Shown: in pieces, positions 12,435 to 23,395 of the stretch
How positions within the stretch are numbered: position 1 is the stretch's first letter
Layout of the letters: every line of letters starts with the position of its first letter
Assembly: GCA_023657425.1 (NCBI GenBank)
Contig: JAGTJW010000003.1
Coordinates: forward strand, 310,001 to 374,000
DNA length: 64,000 bases
From: Ideonella sp. WA131b
Lineage (GTDB): Bacteria; Pseudomonadota; Gammaproteobacteria; Burkholderiales; Burkholderiaceae_C
Reading direction: 5' to 3'
Notes under the pieces: model-generated
What the model was told of the DNA's origin: nothing
What the model saw: only the letters and a program-made list of their open reading frames with translations
The model's database searches: none
Position numbers and translations under genes: made by a program

Positions 12435-12885
12435 CGCTGGTGGGGCGCACCTTGGCCCGCTTGATCTGGCCGCCCGACGTGACGCGCTCGTTGCCGAACA
12501 CCTTGACCTTGCGCACCGTGGCGCGGTGGTTGCCGCTTTTGGAAAAGCTCACGAGCTTCACCGTGCGCGGCCCCGGCATGCGATCCTCGCGCTCAGCCTT
12601 CGGCCTGGGCGGGACGGGCCGCCACAGCACCAGCAGCTTGCCGATGTGCTGGATGGGCGCGGCCGAGAGCTTGTCGGACAGCTCGGCCAGCAGGGCCTCG
12701 CGAGCGGCGCGGTCGTCGGAGAAGACGCGCACCTTCACCAGGCCATGGGCCTTGAGCGCGGCGTCGATTTCCTTCTCGACGGCGGCGGTGGCGCCGTCGG
12801 CGCCGATCATGACCACGGGGGCGAGGTGATGGGCAGCGGCGCGGTGTTCCTTGCGCTGGGCGGGTGTGAGCGTGATGGCGGGCAT
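12412..12885 (-). CDS. yhbY: YhbY/CRM-domain RNA-binding protein
   Basis: A single CRM domain (about residues 3-95: [20 protein letters not shown]..., [27 protein letters not shown]) binds rRNA; E. coli YhbY associates with pre-50S particles. A basic tail of about 60 residues follows ([15 protein letters not shown] at the end), longer than in E. coli (97 aa there, 157 here). I place the start at 12885 ([12 protein letters not shown]); nine extra upstream codons are possible. GATAAT lies 6 bases before this ATG on the minus strand with no Shine-Dalgarno, consistent with a leaderless mRNA. It is divergent from rlmE, another 50S maturation gene. Confidence 0.9.
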   Translation of the reverse strand: MPAITLTPAQRKEHRAAAHHLAPVVMIGADGATAAVEKEIDAALKAHGLVKVRVFSDDRAAREALLAELSDKLSAAPIQHIGKLLVLWRPVPPRPKAEREDRMPGPRTVKLVSFSKSGNHRATVRKVKVFGNERVTSGGQIKRAKVRPTSVKKKAQD

Positions 12886-12891
12886 TGCCGG

Positions 12892-12897
12892 ATTATC
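12892..12897 (-). promoter_or_regulatory. candidate -10 box of yhbY
   Basis: GATAAT on the minus strand ends 6 bases before the yhbY ATG. If used, transcription would start at or within a base or two of the start codon. Confidence 0.4.
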
Positions 12898-12923
12898 GGC
12901 CGCGCTCAGCACCGGGGGTGGGG

Positions 12924-13577
12924 ATGAAGCCGAAGAGCAGACGAGTGAACCGGGCGTGGTTGCACGATCACATGAACGATCCCTACGTGCGGCTGGCGCA
13001 GCGCGAGGGCTACCGCGCCCGCGCCGCCTACAAGCTCAAGGAGATCGACGAGACGCTCAAGCTCGTCAAGCCCGGGCAGGTGGTCGTGGACCTCGGTGCC
13101 ACGCCCGGCGCCTGGAGCCAGTACCTGCGGCGCCGCTTCGCACCCGAGGGCGCGGCGGCCGGCGCGCTTGACGGCACCATCATCGCGCTGGACGTCCTGC
13201 CCTTCGAACCCATCGAGGGCGTGCAGTTCCTCCAGGGCGACTTCCGCGACGACGCCGTGGCCGCGCTGCTGGCCCAGGCGCTGGCTGGCCGTCCGGTGGA
13301 CCTGGTGGTGTCGGATATGGCGCCCAACCTCTCGGGCATCGAGTCGGCCGACTCGGCGCGCATCGCCCACCTGGTGGAGCTGGCGGTGGAGTTCGCCGAG
13401 CGCCATCTCAAGCCCGAGGGCGCGCTGGTGTGCAAGTGCTTCCACGGCAGCGGCTACAGCCAGCTGGTGCGGCTGTTCAAGGATCGCTTCCGTGTCGTCA
13501 AGCCGATCAAGCCGAAGGCCTCGCGCGACAAATCGGCAGAAACCTTTCTCGTAGGGATGGGTCTGAAGAACAGCTAA
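12924..13577 (+). CDS. rlmE: 23S rRNA (uridine(2552)-2'-O)-methyltransferase RlmE (FtsJ/RrmJ)
   Basis: RlmE methylates the 2'-OH of U2552 in the A loop of 23S rRNA, a late 50S assembly step. The catalytic K-D-K residues are visible in [21 protein letters not shown] and [10 protein letters not shown]. The SAM motif is [13 protein letters not shown]. The start is placed at the ATG at 12924 ([12 protein letters not shown]), with a G-rich GGGGGTGGGG just upstream; the in-frame ATG at 12885 would overlap the yhbY start. The protein is then 217 aa. Its position next to yhbY and before ftsH is the common arrangement. Confidence 0.95.
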   Translation: MKPKSRRVNRAWLHDHMNDPYVRLAQREGYRARAAYKLKEIDETLKLVKPGQVVVDLGATPGAWSQYLRRRFAPEGAAAGALDGTIIALDVLPFEPIEGVQFLQGDFRDDAVAALLAQALAGRPVDLVVSDMAPNLSGIESADSARIAHLVELAVEFAERHLKPEGALVCKCFHGSGYSQLVRLFKDRFRVVKPIKPKASRDKSAETFLVGMGLKNS

Positions 13578-13606
13578 GGTCCGCACGATGCATCTCGGAC
13601 TCCACC

Positions 13607-13630
13607 CGCCCGGCCCGGCCCGGCCGGGCG
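13607..13630 (+). terminator. GC-rich hairpin after rlmE
   Basis: An 8-bp stem (CGCCCGGC / GCCGGGCG) with an 8-base loop lies 30 bases after the rlmE stop, without a T-tract. It may slow or end transcription in the 210-base rlmE-ftsH gap. That gap also holds a TAGAAT hexamer (13709-13714), the only promoter-like signal I see for ftsH. Confidence 0.35.
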
Positions 13631-13787
13631 CGGAAGCAAGGCGTGTCAAGCCCGCTTTTCGAGGCCATCTCGCAAGGTCGCGTCAGGCCCACCCCGGCTT
13701 GACGGCACTAGAATCGACCGCATATGCCGTGGAATGAGGCGTAAGCTGAGCAGGTGCGCCGCCCGCTGAACTGGAAAAGGAGCCGCG

Positions 13788-15692
<1,905 letters not shown>

Positions 15693-15700
15693 AGGCTCGT

Positions 15701-16612
15701 GTGACGACGACGGACGGGGCCTCGGGCCCCGTTTCTCATGGTGAGTGCCCCGTCTGGCGGGCGGGCCGGTTCTTGATCGAGCTCGATCGGCCGCGCGTGA
15801 TGGGCATCGTCAACGTCACGCCCGACTCCTTCTTCGACGGCGCTCGCCATGCTCAGGTCGGCGCTGCCCAACGCCATTGCGAGCTGCTTCTGGAGCAGGG
15901 TGCCGACATCCTGGACATTGGGGGCGAGTCCACCCGCCCGGGGGCGGTGGCGCCGTCGCCTGACGAGGAGTGCGCGCGCGTGTTGCCGGTGCTGCGTCAT
16001 GCGCTCGGCTTGGGCGTGCCCGTCTCGGTCGACACCAGCGAGCCGCAGCTGATGCGGGCGGCGCTGGAGGCCGGCGTCGACATCGTCAACGACGTGCGCA
16101 GCCTGCGGCGCCCGGGGGCGCTGGCCGAGCTGGCCGGCCATGCGAGCGCCGGTGTCTGCCTGATGCACATGCGTGGCGAACCCCGCGGCATGGATCAACA
16201 GACTGACTATGTCGACGTGGTGGACGAGGTGGCCCGTTGGCTGGGCGCCCGGCTGCGCGAGGTGGTGGCTGCGGGCATCGGGGCCGATCGGGTGGTGCTG
16301 GATCCGGGCATCGGCTTTGCCAAGACCCGCGAGCAGGACCTCGAGTTGCTCCGTCGCCAGCACGAGCTGATGTCGCTGCCGCGCCCGCTGCTGGCGGGGT
16401 GGTCGCGCAAGCGCACGGTGGGCAGCGTCACCGGGCGGCCGGTGGCCGAGCGCTTGGCCGGCAGCGTGGCCGCGGCGCTGCTGGCGGTGCAGCGCGGGGC
16501 GCGGATCGTGCGTGTGCACGACGTGGGCGAGACCGCGGATGCGCTCAGTCTCTGGCGGGCTGTTCAGCCTCAGGCCGGGCGCGCGGCGCCTCCTCGTGCA
16601 GCGCCGTCCTGA
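15701..16612 (+). CDS. folP: dihydropteroate synthase
   Basis: FolP joins p-aminobenzoate to dihydropterin pyrophosphate in folate synthesis and is the sulfonamide target. Conserved elements are [39 protein letters not shown] and GWSRKR. The reading frame is open into ftsH. The most reasonable start is GTG at 15701, 8 bases after the ftsH stop (303 aa), which leaves about 30 residues before [11 protein letters not shown], normal for the family. Likely co-transcribed with ftsH and glmM. Confidence 0.93.
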   Translation: MTTTDGASGPVSHGECPVWRAGRFLIELDRPRVMGIVNVTPDSFFDGARHAQVGAAQRHCELLLEQGADILDIGGESTRPGAVAPSPDEECARVLPVLRHALGLGVPVSVDTSEPQLMRAALEAGVDIVNDVRSLRRPGALAELAGHASAGVCLMHMRGEPRGMDQQTDYVDVVDEVARWLGARLREVVAAGIGADRVVLDPGIGFAKTREQDLELLRRQHELMSLPRPLLAGWSRKRTVGSVTGRPVAERLAGSVAAALLAVQRGARIVRVHDVGETADALSLWRAVQPQAGRAAPPRAAPS

Positions 16613-16671
16613 GGAGGTCGGCGCCGGCCGGTCCGGCACACTATGCAGTCCCAACAGGAGGAACCGGCCCG

Positions 16672-18006
16672 ATGACCCGCATCTACTTTGGCACCGACGG
16701 CATCCGTGGCACGGTGGGCGCCGAGCCGATCACGCCGGATTTCGTGTTGCGCCTGGGCCACGCCGTCGGCCAGGTGTTGCGCCGAGCAACACCGCGCCCC
16801 ACGGTGCTGATCGGCAAGGACACCCGCATCTCGGGCTACATGCTCGAATCGGCGCTGGAAGCCGGCTTCGCATCGGCCGGGGTCGATGTGCTGCTCACGG
16901 GCCCGCTGCCCACGCCGGGTGTGGCCTACCTCACGCGGGCCCAGCGACTGGACTTGGGCGTGGTGATCAGCGCGTCGCACAACGCTTTTGCCGACAACGG
17001 CATCAAGTTCTTCTCTGCGCGCGGCGAGAAGTTGCCCGACGAGTGGGAGGCGGCGGTTGAAGCGGCGCTGGTGCAGCCGCCGCGCTGGGTGCCCTCAGCG
17101 GAGTTGGGCAAGGCCCGCCGCCTCGATGATGCCGGCGGCCGTTACATCGAGTTCTGCAAGAGCACGGTGCTGCACTCGCTCTCGCTGCGTGGCATGAAGC
17201 TGGTGGTCGATGCGGCCCACGGTGCCGCCTACCACGTGGCGCCAGCGGTGTTTCACGAGTTGGGCGCCACGACCGTGAAGATCGGCTGCCAGCCCGATGG
17301 GATGAACATCAACGAGGGCGTCGGCGCCACCGCCCCGGCCGCCCTGGTGGCGGCGGTGGCGGAGCACCGCGCCGACTACGGCATCGCGCTCGACGGTGAC
17401 GCCGACCGGCTGCAGCTGGTCGACGCGCAAGGGCGCCTGTACAACGGCGACGAGCTGCTCTACGTGATGGCGATGGACCGGCTGGCCCAGCAGCACCCGG
17501 TGCCGGGCGTGGTGGGCACCCTGATGACCAACATGGCCGTCGAGCAGGCGTTGGCCCGCCATGGCGTGCCGATGGTGCGGGCCAAGGTGGGCGACCGTTA
17601 CGTCCTCGAGGAGCTCGTGGCGCGCGGCTGGCAACTCGGCGGCGAGGGCTCGGGCCACCTGCTGGCGCTGGACCGCCACACCACAGGTGACGGCATCGTC
17701 AGCGCCTTGCAGGTCCTGCAGGCCGTGCGACGCCACGGCAAGACCTTGGCGTCGCTGCTCGACGGGGTGACTCTGTTCCCCCAGACCTTGATCAACGTGC
17801 GCCTGCGCGGCGCTGGCGACTGGACAACCAATGCCGCGGTTCAAGACGCTCGCGACACGGCCGAGCGTGAACTTGGCGATGGGGGCCGGGTGCTGATCCG
17901 CCCATCAGGCACTGAACCGGTACTGCGCGTGATGGTCGAGGCGCGAGACGCCGTGCTCGGTCGCCGCTGCGCCGAACGCATCGCCGCGGCAGCAACATCT
18001 GCCTGA
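16672..18006 (+). CDS. glmM: phosphoglucosamine mutase
   Basis: GlmM interconverts glucosamine-6-phosphate and glucosamine-1-phosphate for UDP-GlcNAc, peptidoglycan and LPS synthesis. The phosphorylated serine is Ser102 in [13 protein letters not shown], the same number as in E. coli, which supports the ATG at 16672. The Mg-binding loop is ALDGDADR, the sugar-binding loop GGEGSGH, and the phosphate loop [13 protein letters not shown]. The protein is 444 aa. AGGAGG lies about 12-16 bases upstream of the ATG. Confidence 0.97.
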   Translation: MTRIYFGTDGIRGTVGAEPITPDFVLRLGHAVGQVLRRATPRPTVLIGKDTRISGYMLESALEAGFASAGVDVLLTGPLPTPGVAYLTRAQRLDLGVVISASHNAFADNGIKFFSARGEKLPDEWEAAVEAALVQPPRWVPSAELGKARRLDDAGGRYIEFCKSTVLHSLSLRGMKLVVDAAHGAAYHVAPAVFHELGATTVKIGCQPDGMNINEGVGATAPAALVAAVAEHRADYGIALDGDADRLQLVDAQGRLYNGDELLYVMAMDRLAQQHPVPGVVGTLMTNMAVEQALARHGVPMVRAKVGDRYVLEELVARGWQLGGEGSGHLLALDRHTTGDGIVSALQVLQAVRRHGKTLASLLDGVTLFPQTLINVRLRGAGDWTTNAAVQDARDTAERELGDGGRVLIRPSGTEPVLRVMVEARDAVLGRRCAERIAAAATSA

Positions 18007-18053
18007 GCGTCGTGTCCCGGCGACACTCACAGTTGCGCCGGTTCGCTTCGCCT

Positions 18054-18079
18054 TCCAGGTCCGCGCTGGCGGACCTGGA
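18054..18079. terminator. strong hairpin between glmM and the fasciclin gene
   Basis: An 11-bp perfect stem (TCCAGGTCCGC / GCGGACCTGGA) with loop GCTG lies between two convergent genes. It lacks a T-tract in either direction. It probably ends or protects both transcripts, but I cannot show it is an intrinsic terminator. Confidence 0.55.
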
Positions 18080-18087
18080 GCCGCAGC

Positions 18088-18576
18088 TCAGCGCCGGGGC
18101 GGCATCAGCACCTTGTCGATGATGTGGACGACGCCGTTGGTGGCAGCCACATCGGCCTGCGTCACGACCGCGTCCTCCACCGTCACGAAGGTGCCGGCCT
18201 TGGACAGGGCGATGTTGGCGCCCTGAACGGTCTTGACGTTGCCGGTCTTGACGTCGGCCGAGCCCACGTTGCCGGGGATCACGTGGTAGCTGAGCACCGA
18301 TGCCAGAAGGGCCTTGTCCCTGGCCAGCTGCTCCAGCATGGCGGCGGGCACGGCCTTGAAGGCGTCGTCACTTGGGGCGAACACCGTGAACGGCCCGGCG
18401 CCGCGCAGGGTGTCGGCCAGGCCGGCGTCGTTGAGCAGCTTGGTCAGGGTCGACAGCTGCGGTGTGCGTGCGGCGGTGTCGGTGATGGTGGCAGGGGCGG
18501 GTGTGCTGGCGCAGCCGGCCAAGGCCAGGGCGGCGCTGGCGGCCAGCAGGGCGAAGGCGCGCTTGGTCATCGTCAT
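18088..18576 (-). CDS. fasciclin-domain lipoprotein
   Basis: A secreted, probably membrane-anchored protein with one FAS1 (fasciclin/beta-Ig-H3) domain, a fold used in adhesion. The start at 18576 (MTMTKRAFALLAAS) gives a signal peptide with lipobox LAGC (Cys about residue 21) and a 162-aa product. The FAS1 domain fills the rest: STLTKLLNDAGLADTL, GPFTVFAPSDDAFK, LSYHVIPG, and the terminal NGVVHIIDKVLMP. An in-frame ATG at 18645 would precede the signal peptide and is less likely. A possible PHO box on this strand lies about 84 bases upstream, so it may respond to phosphate with the divergent pst operon. Confidence 0.9.
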   Translation of the reverse strand: MTMTKRAFALLAASAALALAGCASTPAPATITDTAARTPQLSTLTKLLNDAGLADTLRGAGPFTVFAPSDDAFKAVPAAMLEQLARDKALLASVLSYHVIPGNVGSADVKTGNVKTVQGANIALSKAGTFVTVEDAVVTQADVAATNGVVHIIDKVLMPPRR

Positions 18577-18659
18577 GGGAGCAGTCTCCGTGGGAGGGGG
18601 CTTGTGCACGGCGCCCGAGGCGGGCGATACCGTGTGGGACAGCACGCTATCGGCCCTTC

Positions 18660-18677
18660 ATGACAGTCCCGTGAAAC
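18660..18677 (-). promoter_or_regulatory. possible PHO box facing the fasciclin gene
   Basis: On the minus strand the sequence GTTTCAC-GGGA-CTGTCAT has the 7+4+7 layout of the PhoB consensus CTGTCAT-A(A/T)A(A/T)-CTGTCA(C/T). One half is perfect and the other matches at 5 of 7. A further GTGACAG (CTGTCAC on the minus strand) lies at 18692-18698, about two helical turns away. Confidence 0.45.
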
Positions 18678-18715
18678 TGCAAGCTCATTCCGTGACAGCC
18701 CCGCGCGGATCACGG

Positions 18716-18733
18716 ATGTCATCGCTCTGTCAC
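18716..18733 (+). promoter_or_regulatory. PHO box of pstS
   Basis: ATGTCAT-CGCT-CTGTCAC matches the two 7-base repeats of the PhoB consensus at 13 of 14 repeat positions. TATCGT (18744-18749) lies 10 bases downstream, where a -10 box of a PhoB-dependent promoter belongs. The box is 48 bases before the pstS ATG, and phoB itself lies in the same cluster. Confidence 0.8.
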
Positions 18734-18781
18734 TGCTCACTTCTATCGTCGTTCCGTCCATTCGATAGGAACCCACCTGAA

Positions 18782-19822
18782 ATGATTCCGACCTCCCTGA
18801 TCCGTGCCCTCGCCTTCGCGGCGACTGCCACGCTGGCCACGCTTCCGGCCGTCGCGCAGGACGTCACTGGCGCCGGAGCTACCTTTCCCGCGCCGCTCTA
18901 CGCCAAGTGGGCTGATGCCTACAACAAAGCCACGGGGACCAAGATCAACTACCAGAGCGTCGGTTCTGGTGCCGGCATGCGCCAGATCCGGGGCAAGACG
19001 GTCGACTTCGGCGCTTCTGACGTTCCGCTGACCGACGCCGATCTGGCCAAGGATGGCCTCATCCAGTTCCCCACCGTGATCGGCGGGGTGGTTCCGGTGG
19101 TGAATGTCCGCGGCATTGGTCCTGGCCAGCTCAAGCTGACCGGCCAGATCCTGGGTGACATCTTCCTGGGCAAGATCACCAAGTGGAACGATCCGGCCAT
19201 CAAGGGCCTCAACCCGAACCTGGCGCTGCCCGACACGGCGATCGCACCTGTGCGTCGCGCCGACGGCTCAGGCACCACCTTCATCTTCACCAACTACCTG
19301 TCGAAGGTGAACGCCGAGTGGAAGGCCAAGGTCGGCGAGGCGCCTGCCGTCAACTGGCCCACAGGTGCCGGCGGCAAGGGCAACGAGGGGGTCGCAGCGT
19401 TTGTCCAACGCCTGCCCAACTCCATCGGCTACGTCGAGTACAGCTACGCGCGCACCAACAAGATGGCACACGTTCAACTGCGGAACCAAGCCGGCAGTTT
19501 CGTGAACCCTGACGACAGCAGCTTCAAGGCCGCCGCCGCCGGTGCCGACTGGACCAAGAGCTTCTACCAGATCCTCACGGAGCAGCCGGGCGCGGGCAGC
19601 TGGCCCATCACCGGGGCCACCTTTATCCTGATGCACGCCAAGCAGGACAAGCCTGCGCAGGGCTCGGCCTCGCTCAAATTCTTCGAATGGGCCTACAGCA
19701 ACGGCGATGCGATGGCCACCGAACTTGAGTATGTGCCGCTGCCCTCCAGCGTGAAGGAGCTGGTGCGCCGTGAGTGGGCGAAAATCCAGGACGGCTCCGG
19801 CAAGGCCATCGCCTTCAAGTGA
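18782..19822 (+). CDS. pstS: phosphate-binding periplasmic protein PstS
   Basis: PstS captures inorganic phosphate for the PstSCAB ABC importer. The 346-aa protein starts MIPTSLIRALAFAATATLAT with a signal peptide cut near AVAQD. The mature part opens with the family signature GAGATFPAPLY. Phosphate-binding stretches include QSVGSGAGMRQ, FGASDVPLTD and RRADGSGTTFIFTNYL. The frame is open further upstream into the intergenic region, but only the 18782 start places the signal peptide correctly. A PHO box precedes it. Confidence 0.97.
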   Translation: MIPTSLIRALAFAATATLATLPAVAQDVTGAGATFPAPLYAKWADAYNKATGTKINYQSVGSGAGMRQIRGKTVDFGASDVPLTDADLAKDGLIQFPTVIGGVVPVVNVRGIGPGQLKLTGQILGDIFLGKITKWNDPAIKGLNPNLALPDTAIAPVRRADGSGTTFIFTNYLSKVNAEWKAKVGEAPAVNWPTGAGGKGNEGVAAFVQRLPNSIGYVEYSYARTNKMAHVQLRNQAGSFVNPDDSSFKAAAAGADWTKSFYQILTEQPGAGSWPITGATFILMHAKQDKPAQGSASLKFFEWAYSNGDAMATELEYVPLPSSVKELVRREWAKIQDGSGKAIAFK

Positions 19823-19871
19823 CGCCATGGGCGGACTGACCTGAGCCGCCGCCACGACGACGCAGACGCAG

Positions 19872-19894
19872 ACGCCCGCCGACACGGTGGGCGT
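19872..19894 (+). terminator. hairpin between pstS and pstC (partial terminator)
   Basis: A 9-bp stem (ACGCCCGCC / GGTGGGCGT, one G-T pair) with loop GACAC is followed by TTGCGTGTG, only a weak U-tract. Such a structure would lower pstCAB transcription relative to pstS, matching the usual excess of binding protein. Confidence 0.5.
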
Positions 19895-19929
19895 TTGCGT
19901 GTGAGAGAACCGACGAACGAGGAGGAGCC

Positions 19930-20952
19930 GTGTCCTTGACCTTGCCGGCCCAGAACGTCCCGCCCGAGAAGGCCACAGCGCAGTCGCTGTCCGGCGGCGC
20001 ACCGCCCAGCCATACACAACGCTCGCCCTGGGCGGACAAGGTCTTCGCCTTCGCCGCGCAGTCGGCCGCGTGGATCACACTGGCCCTGCTGGCCGGCATC
20101 CTGGCCTCCCTGGTGTACGGTGCGTGGCCGGCCATCCGCGAGTTCGGCCTCGGCTTCCTCTTCAGCACCGACTGGGACCCCGTCGAGGACAAGTACGGCG
20201 GCCTGGTCATGATCTACGGCACGCTGATGTCGGCGGCCATCGCGCTGATCATCGCCGTGCCGGTGAGCTTCGGCATCGCGCTGTTCCTCACCGAGCTCGC
20301 TCCCAACTGGTTGCGCCGCCCGCTGGGCGTGGCCATCGAACTGCTGGCCGCCGTGCCGTCCATCGTCTACGGCATGTGGGGGCTGTTGGTGTTCGGCCCC
20401 ATCCTCGCCACCTACGTGCAGCAGCCGCTTCAGTCGGCCTTCGAAGACGTGCCCTTTCTCGGCACGCTCTTCTCGGGCCCGCCCGTGGGTATCGGACTGT
20501 TGTCGGCCGGCATCATCCTAGCGATCATGGTGATTCCGTTCATCGCCTCGGTGATGCGTGATGTGTTCGAGACGACGCCGGCGCTGCTCAAGGAGTCGGC
20601 CTACGGGCTGGGAGCCACCACCTGGGAGGTCGTCTCCAAGGTCGTGCTGCCCTACACCAGGACCGGCGTCGTGGGCGCCATCATGCTGGGCCTGGGCCGC
20701 GCCCTGGGCGAAACGATGGCCGTCACCTTTGTGATCGGCAACTTCAGCCAAGTCGACTCCTTGTCGTTGTTCCAGGCCGCCAACAGCATCACCGCGGCCA
20801 TCGCGAACGAGTTCGCCGAGGCCGATACCAAGCTGCACCAGCCGGCCCTGATGTACCTGGGCCTGGTGCTGTTCTTCATCACCTTCTGCGTGCTGGCGCT
20901 GTCGAAGCTGCTGCTGATGCGCATGCAGCGCGGCGAGGGGACCCGGACATGA
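19930..20952 (+). CDS. pstC: phosphate ABC transporter permease PstC
   Basis: PstC is one of two membrane subunits of the high-affinity phosphate importer. The 340-aa protein has a soluble N-terminal stretch of about 45 residues and six hydrophobic segments. The ABC-coupling EAA-like loop is [28 protein letters not shown], and [16 protein letters not shown] is the PstC-specific segment after it. GTG start at 19930 with GAGGAGGAG just upstream. Overlaps pstA by four bases (ATGA). Confidence 0.96.
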   Translation: MSLTLPAQNVPPEKATAQSLSGGAPPSHTQRSPWADKVFAFAAQSAAWITLALLAGILASLVYGAWPAIREFGLGFLFSTDWDPVEDKYGGLVMIYGTLMSAAIALIIAVPVSFGIALFLTELAPNWLRRPLGVAIELLAAVPSIVYGMWGLLVFGPILATYVQQPLQSAFEDVPFLGTLFSGPPVGIGLLSAGIILAIMVIPFIASVMRDVFETTPALLKESAYGLGATTWEVVSKVVLPYTRTGVVGAIMLGLGRALGETMAVTFVIGNFSQVDSLSLFQAANSITAAIANEFAEADTKLHQPALMYLGLVLFFITFCVLALSKLLLMRMQRGEGTRT

Positions 20953-21815
20953 ACCTCTTTGCACTCGACGCGGGCCGTCTTCACCTGCACCGCCGCCGCA
21001 AGGCCATGAACGCCGTGGCGCTGACGCTGTCCTTGGCGGCCATGGCCTTCGGCTTGTTCTGGCTGGCCTGGATCTTGTTCGAGACCATCCGGCTGGGCAT
21101 CGGCGGCATGGCGCTGTCGGTGTTTACCGAGATGACGCCGCCGCCGCAGGCCGACAGTGGCGGCCTGGCCAACGCCATCTACGGCTCGCTGCTCATGGTG
21201 CTGCTGGCCACCGCGCTGGGCACGCCCATTGGCATTCTGTGTGGCATCTACCTGGCTGAGTACGGCAAGACGACTTGGCTGGGCAGCGTCACCGGATTCA
21301 TCAACGACATCCTGCTGTCGGCGCCGTCCATCGTGATCGGCCTGTTCATCTACGCCGTGGTCGTGGCGCAGGTGAAGAGCTTCTCCGGCTGGGCCGGCAT
21401 CCTGGCGCTGGCGCTCATTGTCATTCCGGTCGTGGTGCGCACCACCGAGAACATGCTGAGCCTCATTCCCAATGCGCTGCGCGAGGCCGCCTACGCCCTG
21501 GGTTCTCCCAAGTGGAAGGTGATCTCGTCGGTGACGTTGCGCGCCGCGCGGGCGGGCGTGATCACTGGTGTGCTGCTGGCGCTGGCGCGCATCGCCGGCG
21601 AGACGGCGCCACTGCTGTTCACGGCGCTGAACAACCAGTTCTTCACCAGCAGCCTGAGCGAGCCGATGGCCAGCCTGCCGGTGACGATCTTCAAGTACGC
21701 GATGAGCCCCTACGACAACTGGCGCGAGCTGGCCTGGGCGGGCGTGTTCCTCATCACCCTGGGCGTGCTGGGACTGAACATCCTGGCCCGCGTCCTGTTC
21801 CGCAAGAAATTCTGA
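20949..21815 (+). CDS. pstA: phosphate ABC transporter permease PstA
   Basis: This is the second permease subunit (288 aa, six predicted membrane segments). It shows [17 protein letters not shown], the coupling loop [29 protein letters not shown], and [19 protein letters not shown] typical of PstA. The ATG at 20949 lies inside the pstC stop (ATGA); an in-frame ATG at 21006 is a weaker alternative because it removes the overlap. pstB begins 13 bases after the stop. Confidence 0.96.
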   Translation: MNLFALDAGRLHLHRRRKAMNAVALTLSLAAMAFGLFWLAWILFETIRLGIGGMALSVFTEMTPPPQADSGGLANAIYGSLLMVLLATALGTPIGILCGIYLAEYGKTTWLGSVTGFINDILLSAPSIVIGLFIYAVVVAQVKSFSGWAGILALALIVIPVVVRTTENMLSLIPNALREAAYALGSPKWKVISSVTLRAARAGVITGVLLALARIAGETAPLLFTALNNQFFTSSLSEPMASLPVTIFKYAMSPYDNWRELAWAGVFLITLGVLGLNILARVLFRKKF

Positions 21816-21828
21816 ACGAGGTCACCCG

Positions 21829-22614
21829 ATGGACACCAAGGTCGACAACGTTGCCGGCGAGAAGATCAAGGTCCAGGTGAAGGACCTGAACTTCTACTAC
21901 GGCAAATTCCACGCGCTCAAGCACATCAATCTCGAGATCCCCGAGCGCAAGGTCACCGCCTTCATCGGCCCCTCGGGCTGCGGCAAGAGCACACTGCTGC
22001 GCGTCTTCAACCGCATGTTCGAGCTCTACCCCGAGCAACGCGCCGAGGGCACGGTCCTGCTTGATGGGCAGGACATCCTCGTCACCAAGACCGACGTCTC
22101 GCTGATCCGCGCCAAGATCGGCATGGTGTTCCAGAAGCCGACGCCGTTCCCGATGTCGATCTACGACAACATCGCCTTCGGGGTGCGCCTGTTCGAGACC
22201 TTGCCGCGCGCGGAGATGGACGAGCGCGTGGAGTGGGCGCTGAAGAAGGCGGCGCTGTGGAACGAGGTCAAGGACAAGCTGCAGCAGAGTGGATCCAGCC
22301 TCTCGGGGGGCCAGCAGCAGCGCCTGTGCATCGCCCGTGGCATTGCCATCAAGCCCGAGGTGCTGCTGCTCGACGAGCCCTGCTCGGCGCTGGACCCCAT
22401 CTCCACCGGCAAGATCGAGGAGCTGATCCACGAGCTCAAGACCGACTACACCGTGATGATCGTCACGCACAACATGCAGCAGGCGGCGCGCTGCAGCGAC
22501 TACACCGCCTACATGTACCTCGGCGATCTGGTTGAGTTCGGCCCCACGAGCGAGCTGTTCATGAAGCCGAAGAAGAAGGACACCGAGGACTACATTACGG
22601 GCCGGTTCGGCTGA
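21829..22614 (+). CDS. pstB: phosphate ABC transporter ATP-binding protein PstB
   Basis: PstB powers phosphate import and takes part in signalling to PhoR. The ATPase (261 aa) has Walker [10 protein letters not shown], the Q-loop [17 protein letters not shown] (PstB-specific), signature [15 protein letters not shown], Walker [14 protein letters not shown] and the switch His in [15 protein letters not shown]. The start is the ATG at 21829, with GAACGAGG 7-14 bases upstream. Confidence 0.97.
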   Translation: MDTKVDNVAGEKIKVQVKDLNFYYGKFHALKHINLEIPERKVTAFIGPSGCGKSTLLRVFNRMFELYPEQRAEGTVLLDGQDILVTKTDVSLIRAKIGMVFQKPTPFPMSIYDNIAFGVRLFETLPRAEMDERVEWALKKAALWNEVKDKLQQSGSSLSGGQQQRLCIARGIAIKPEVLLLDEPCSALDPISTGKIEELIHELKTDYTVMIVTHNMQQAARCSDYTAYMYLGDLVEFGPTSELFMKPKKKDTEDYITGRFG

Positions 22615-22655
22615 TCCGGCCGCCCGCCCCGCCCCCTGCCGCAGAGGAAGTCCCT

Positions 22656-23363
22656 ATGTCCGACAAGCACATGTCCACCCAGTTCGATGCCGAGCTCTCG
22701 GGCATTTCCGGCCGTGTCCTCGAGATGGGTGGCCTGGTCGAGTCCCAGGTCGTCCTGGCCGTCAAGGCGTTGACCGAGTTCAACGGCGAGCTCGCCGACA
22801 CGGTGCTGGCACAGGAGGACCGAGTCAACCAGATGGAAGTGACGATCGACCGTGAGTTGTCGGCCATCATCGCGCGCCGCCAGCCCACGGCGCGTGATCT
22901 GCGTCTGCTGATCGCGGTCAGCAAGACGATCGCCAACCTCGAGCGCGTGGGCGACGAGGCGGCGCGCATCGCGCGCACGGTCCAGCGGCTCATCAACACC
23001 GGCGTGTCGACGCGGCTGCGATTGCCGGTTTCCGATCTCGGCTTCGAGGCGGAGTTGGCCATCGCCCAGCTGCGCAAGGCGCTCGACGCCTTCGCCCGGC
23101 TCGACATCGCCCGCGCGCTGGAGGTGCTCAAGCAGGACGACCAGATCGACCAGGAGTTCGACGGCCTGATGCGCAAGCTGATCACCTACATGATGGAAGA
23201 CCCGCGCACGATCTCCTCGAGCATCGACCTCGTCTTCGTGGCCAAAGCCATCGAGCGCGTGGGCGACCACGGCAAGAACCTCGCCGAGGCCATCATCTAC
23301 GTTGTCAAGGGCACCGACGTACGCCACACCTCGATGGAGGACGTCGAGAACGCGGTGCGCTGA
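22656..23363 (+). CDS. phoU: phosphate signalling complex protein PhoU
   Basis: PhoU represses the Pho regulon when phosphate is plentiful by linking PstB to PhoR. The 235-aa protein consists of two homologous three-helix bundles with metal-binding E/D-rich repeats: VNQMEVTIDREL and ARIARTVQRL in the first, DDQIDQEFDGLMRKL and AIERVGDHGKNLAEAI in the second. It starts MSDKHMSTQFDAELS with GAGGAAG upstream, 41 bases after pstB. Confidence 0.96.
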   Translation: MSDKHMSTQFDAELSGISGRVLEMGGLVESQVVLAVKALTEFNGELADTVLAQEDRVNQMEVTIDRELSAIIARRQPTARDLRLLIAVSKTIANLERVGDEAARIARTVQRLINTGVSTRLRLPVSDLGFEAELAIAQLRKALDAFARLDIARALEVLKQDDQIDQEFDGLMRKLITYMMEDPRTISSSIDLVFVAKAIERVGDHGKNLAEAIIYVVKGTDVRHTSMEDVENAVR

Positions 23364-23395
23364 GTGCGGCCACCCCTAACGGAGGCTCCTGAGCG

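Noticed and set aside
13709..13743. Six-codon upstream frame (ATGCCGTGGAATGAGGCGTAA) before ftsH
   Set aside because: No ribosome site, no regulatory codons and no following terminator; likely chance.
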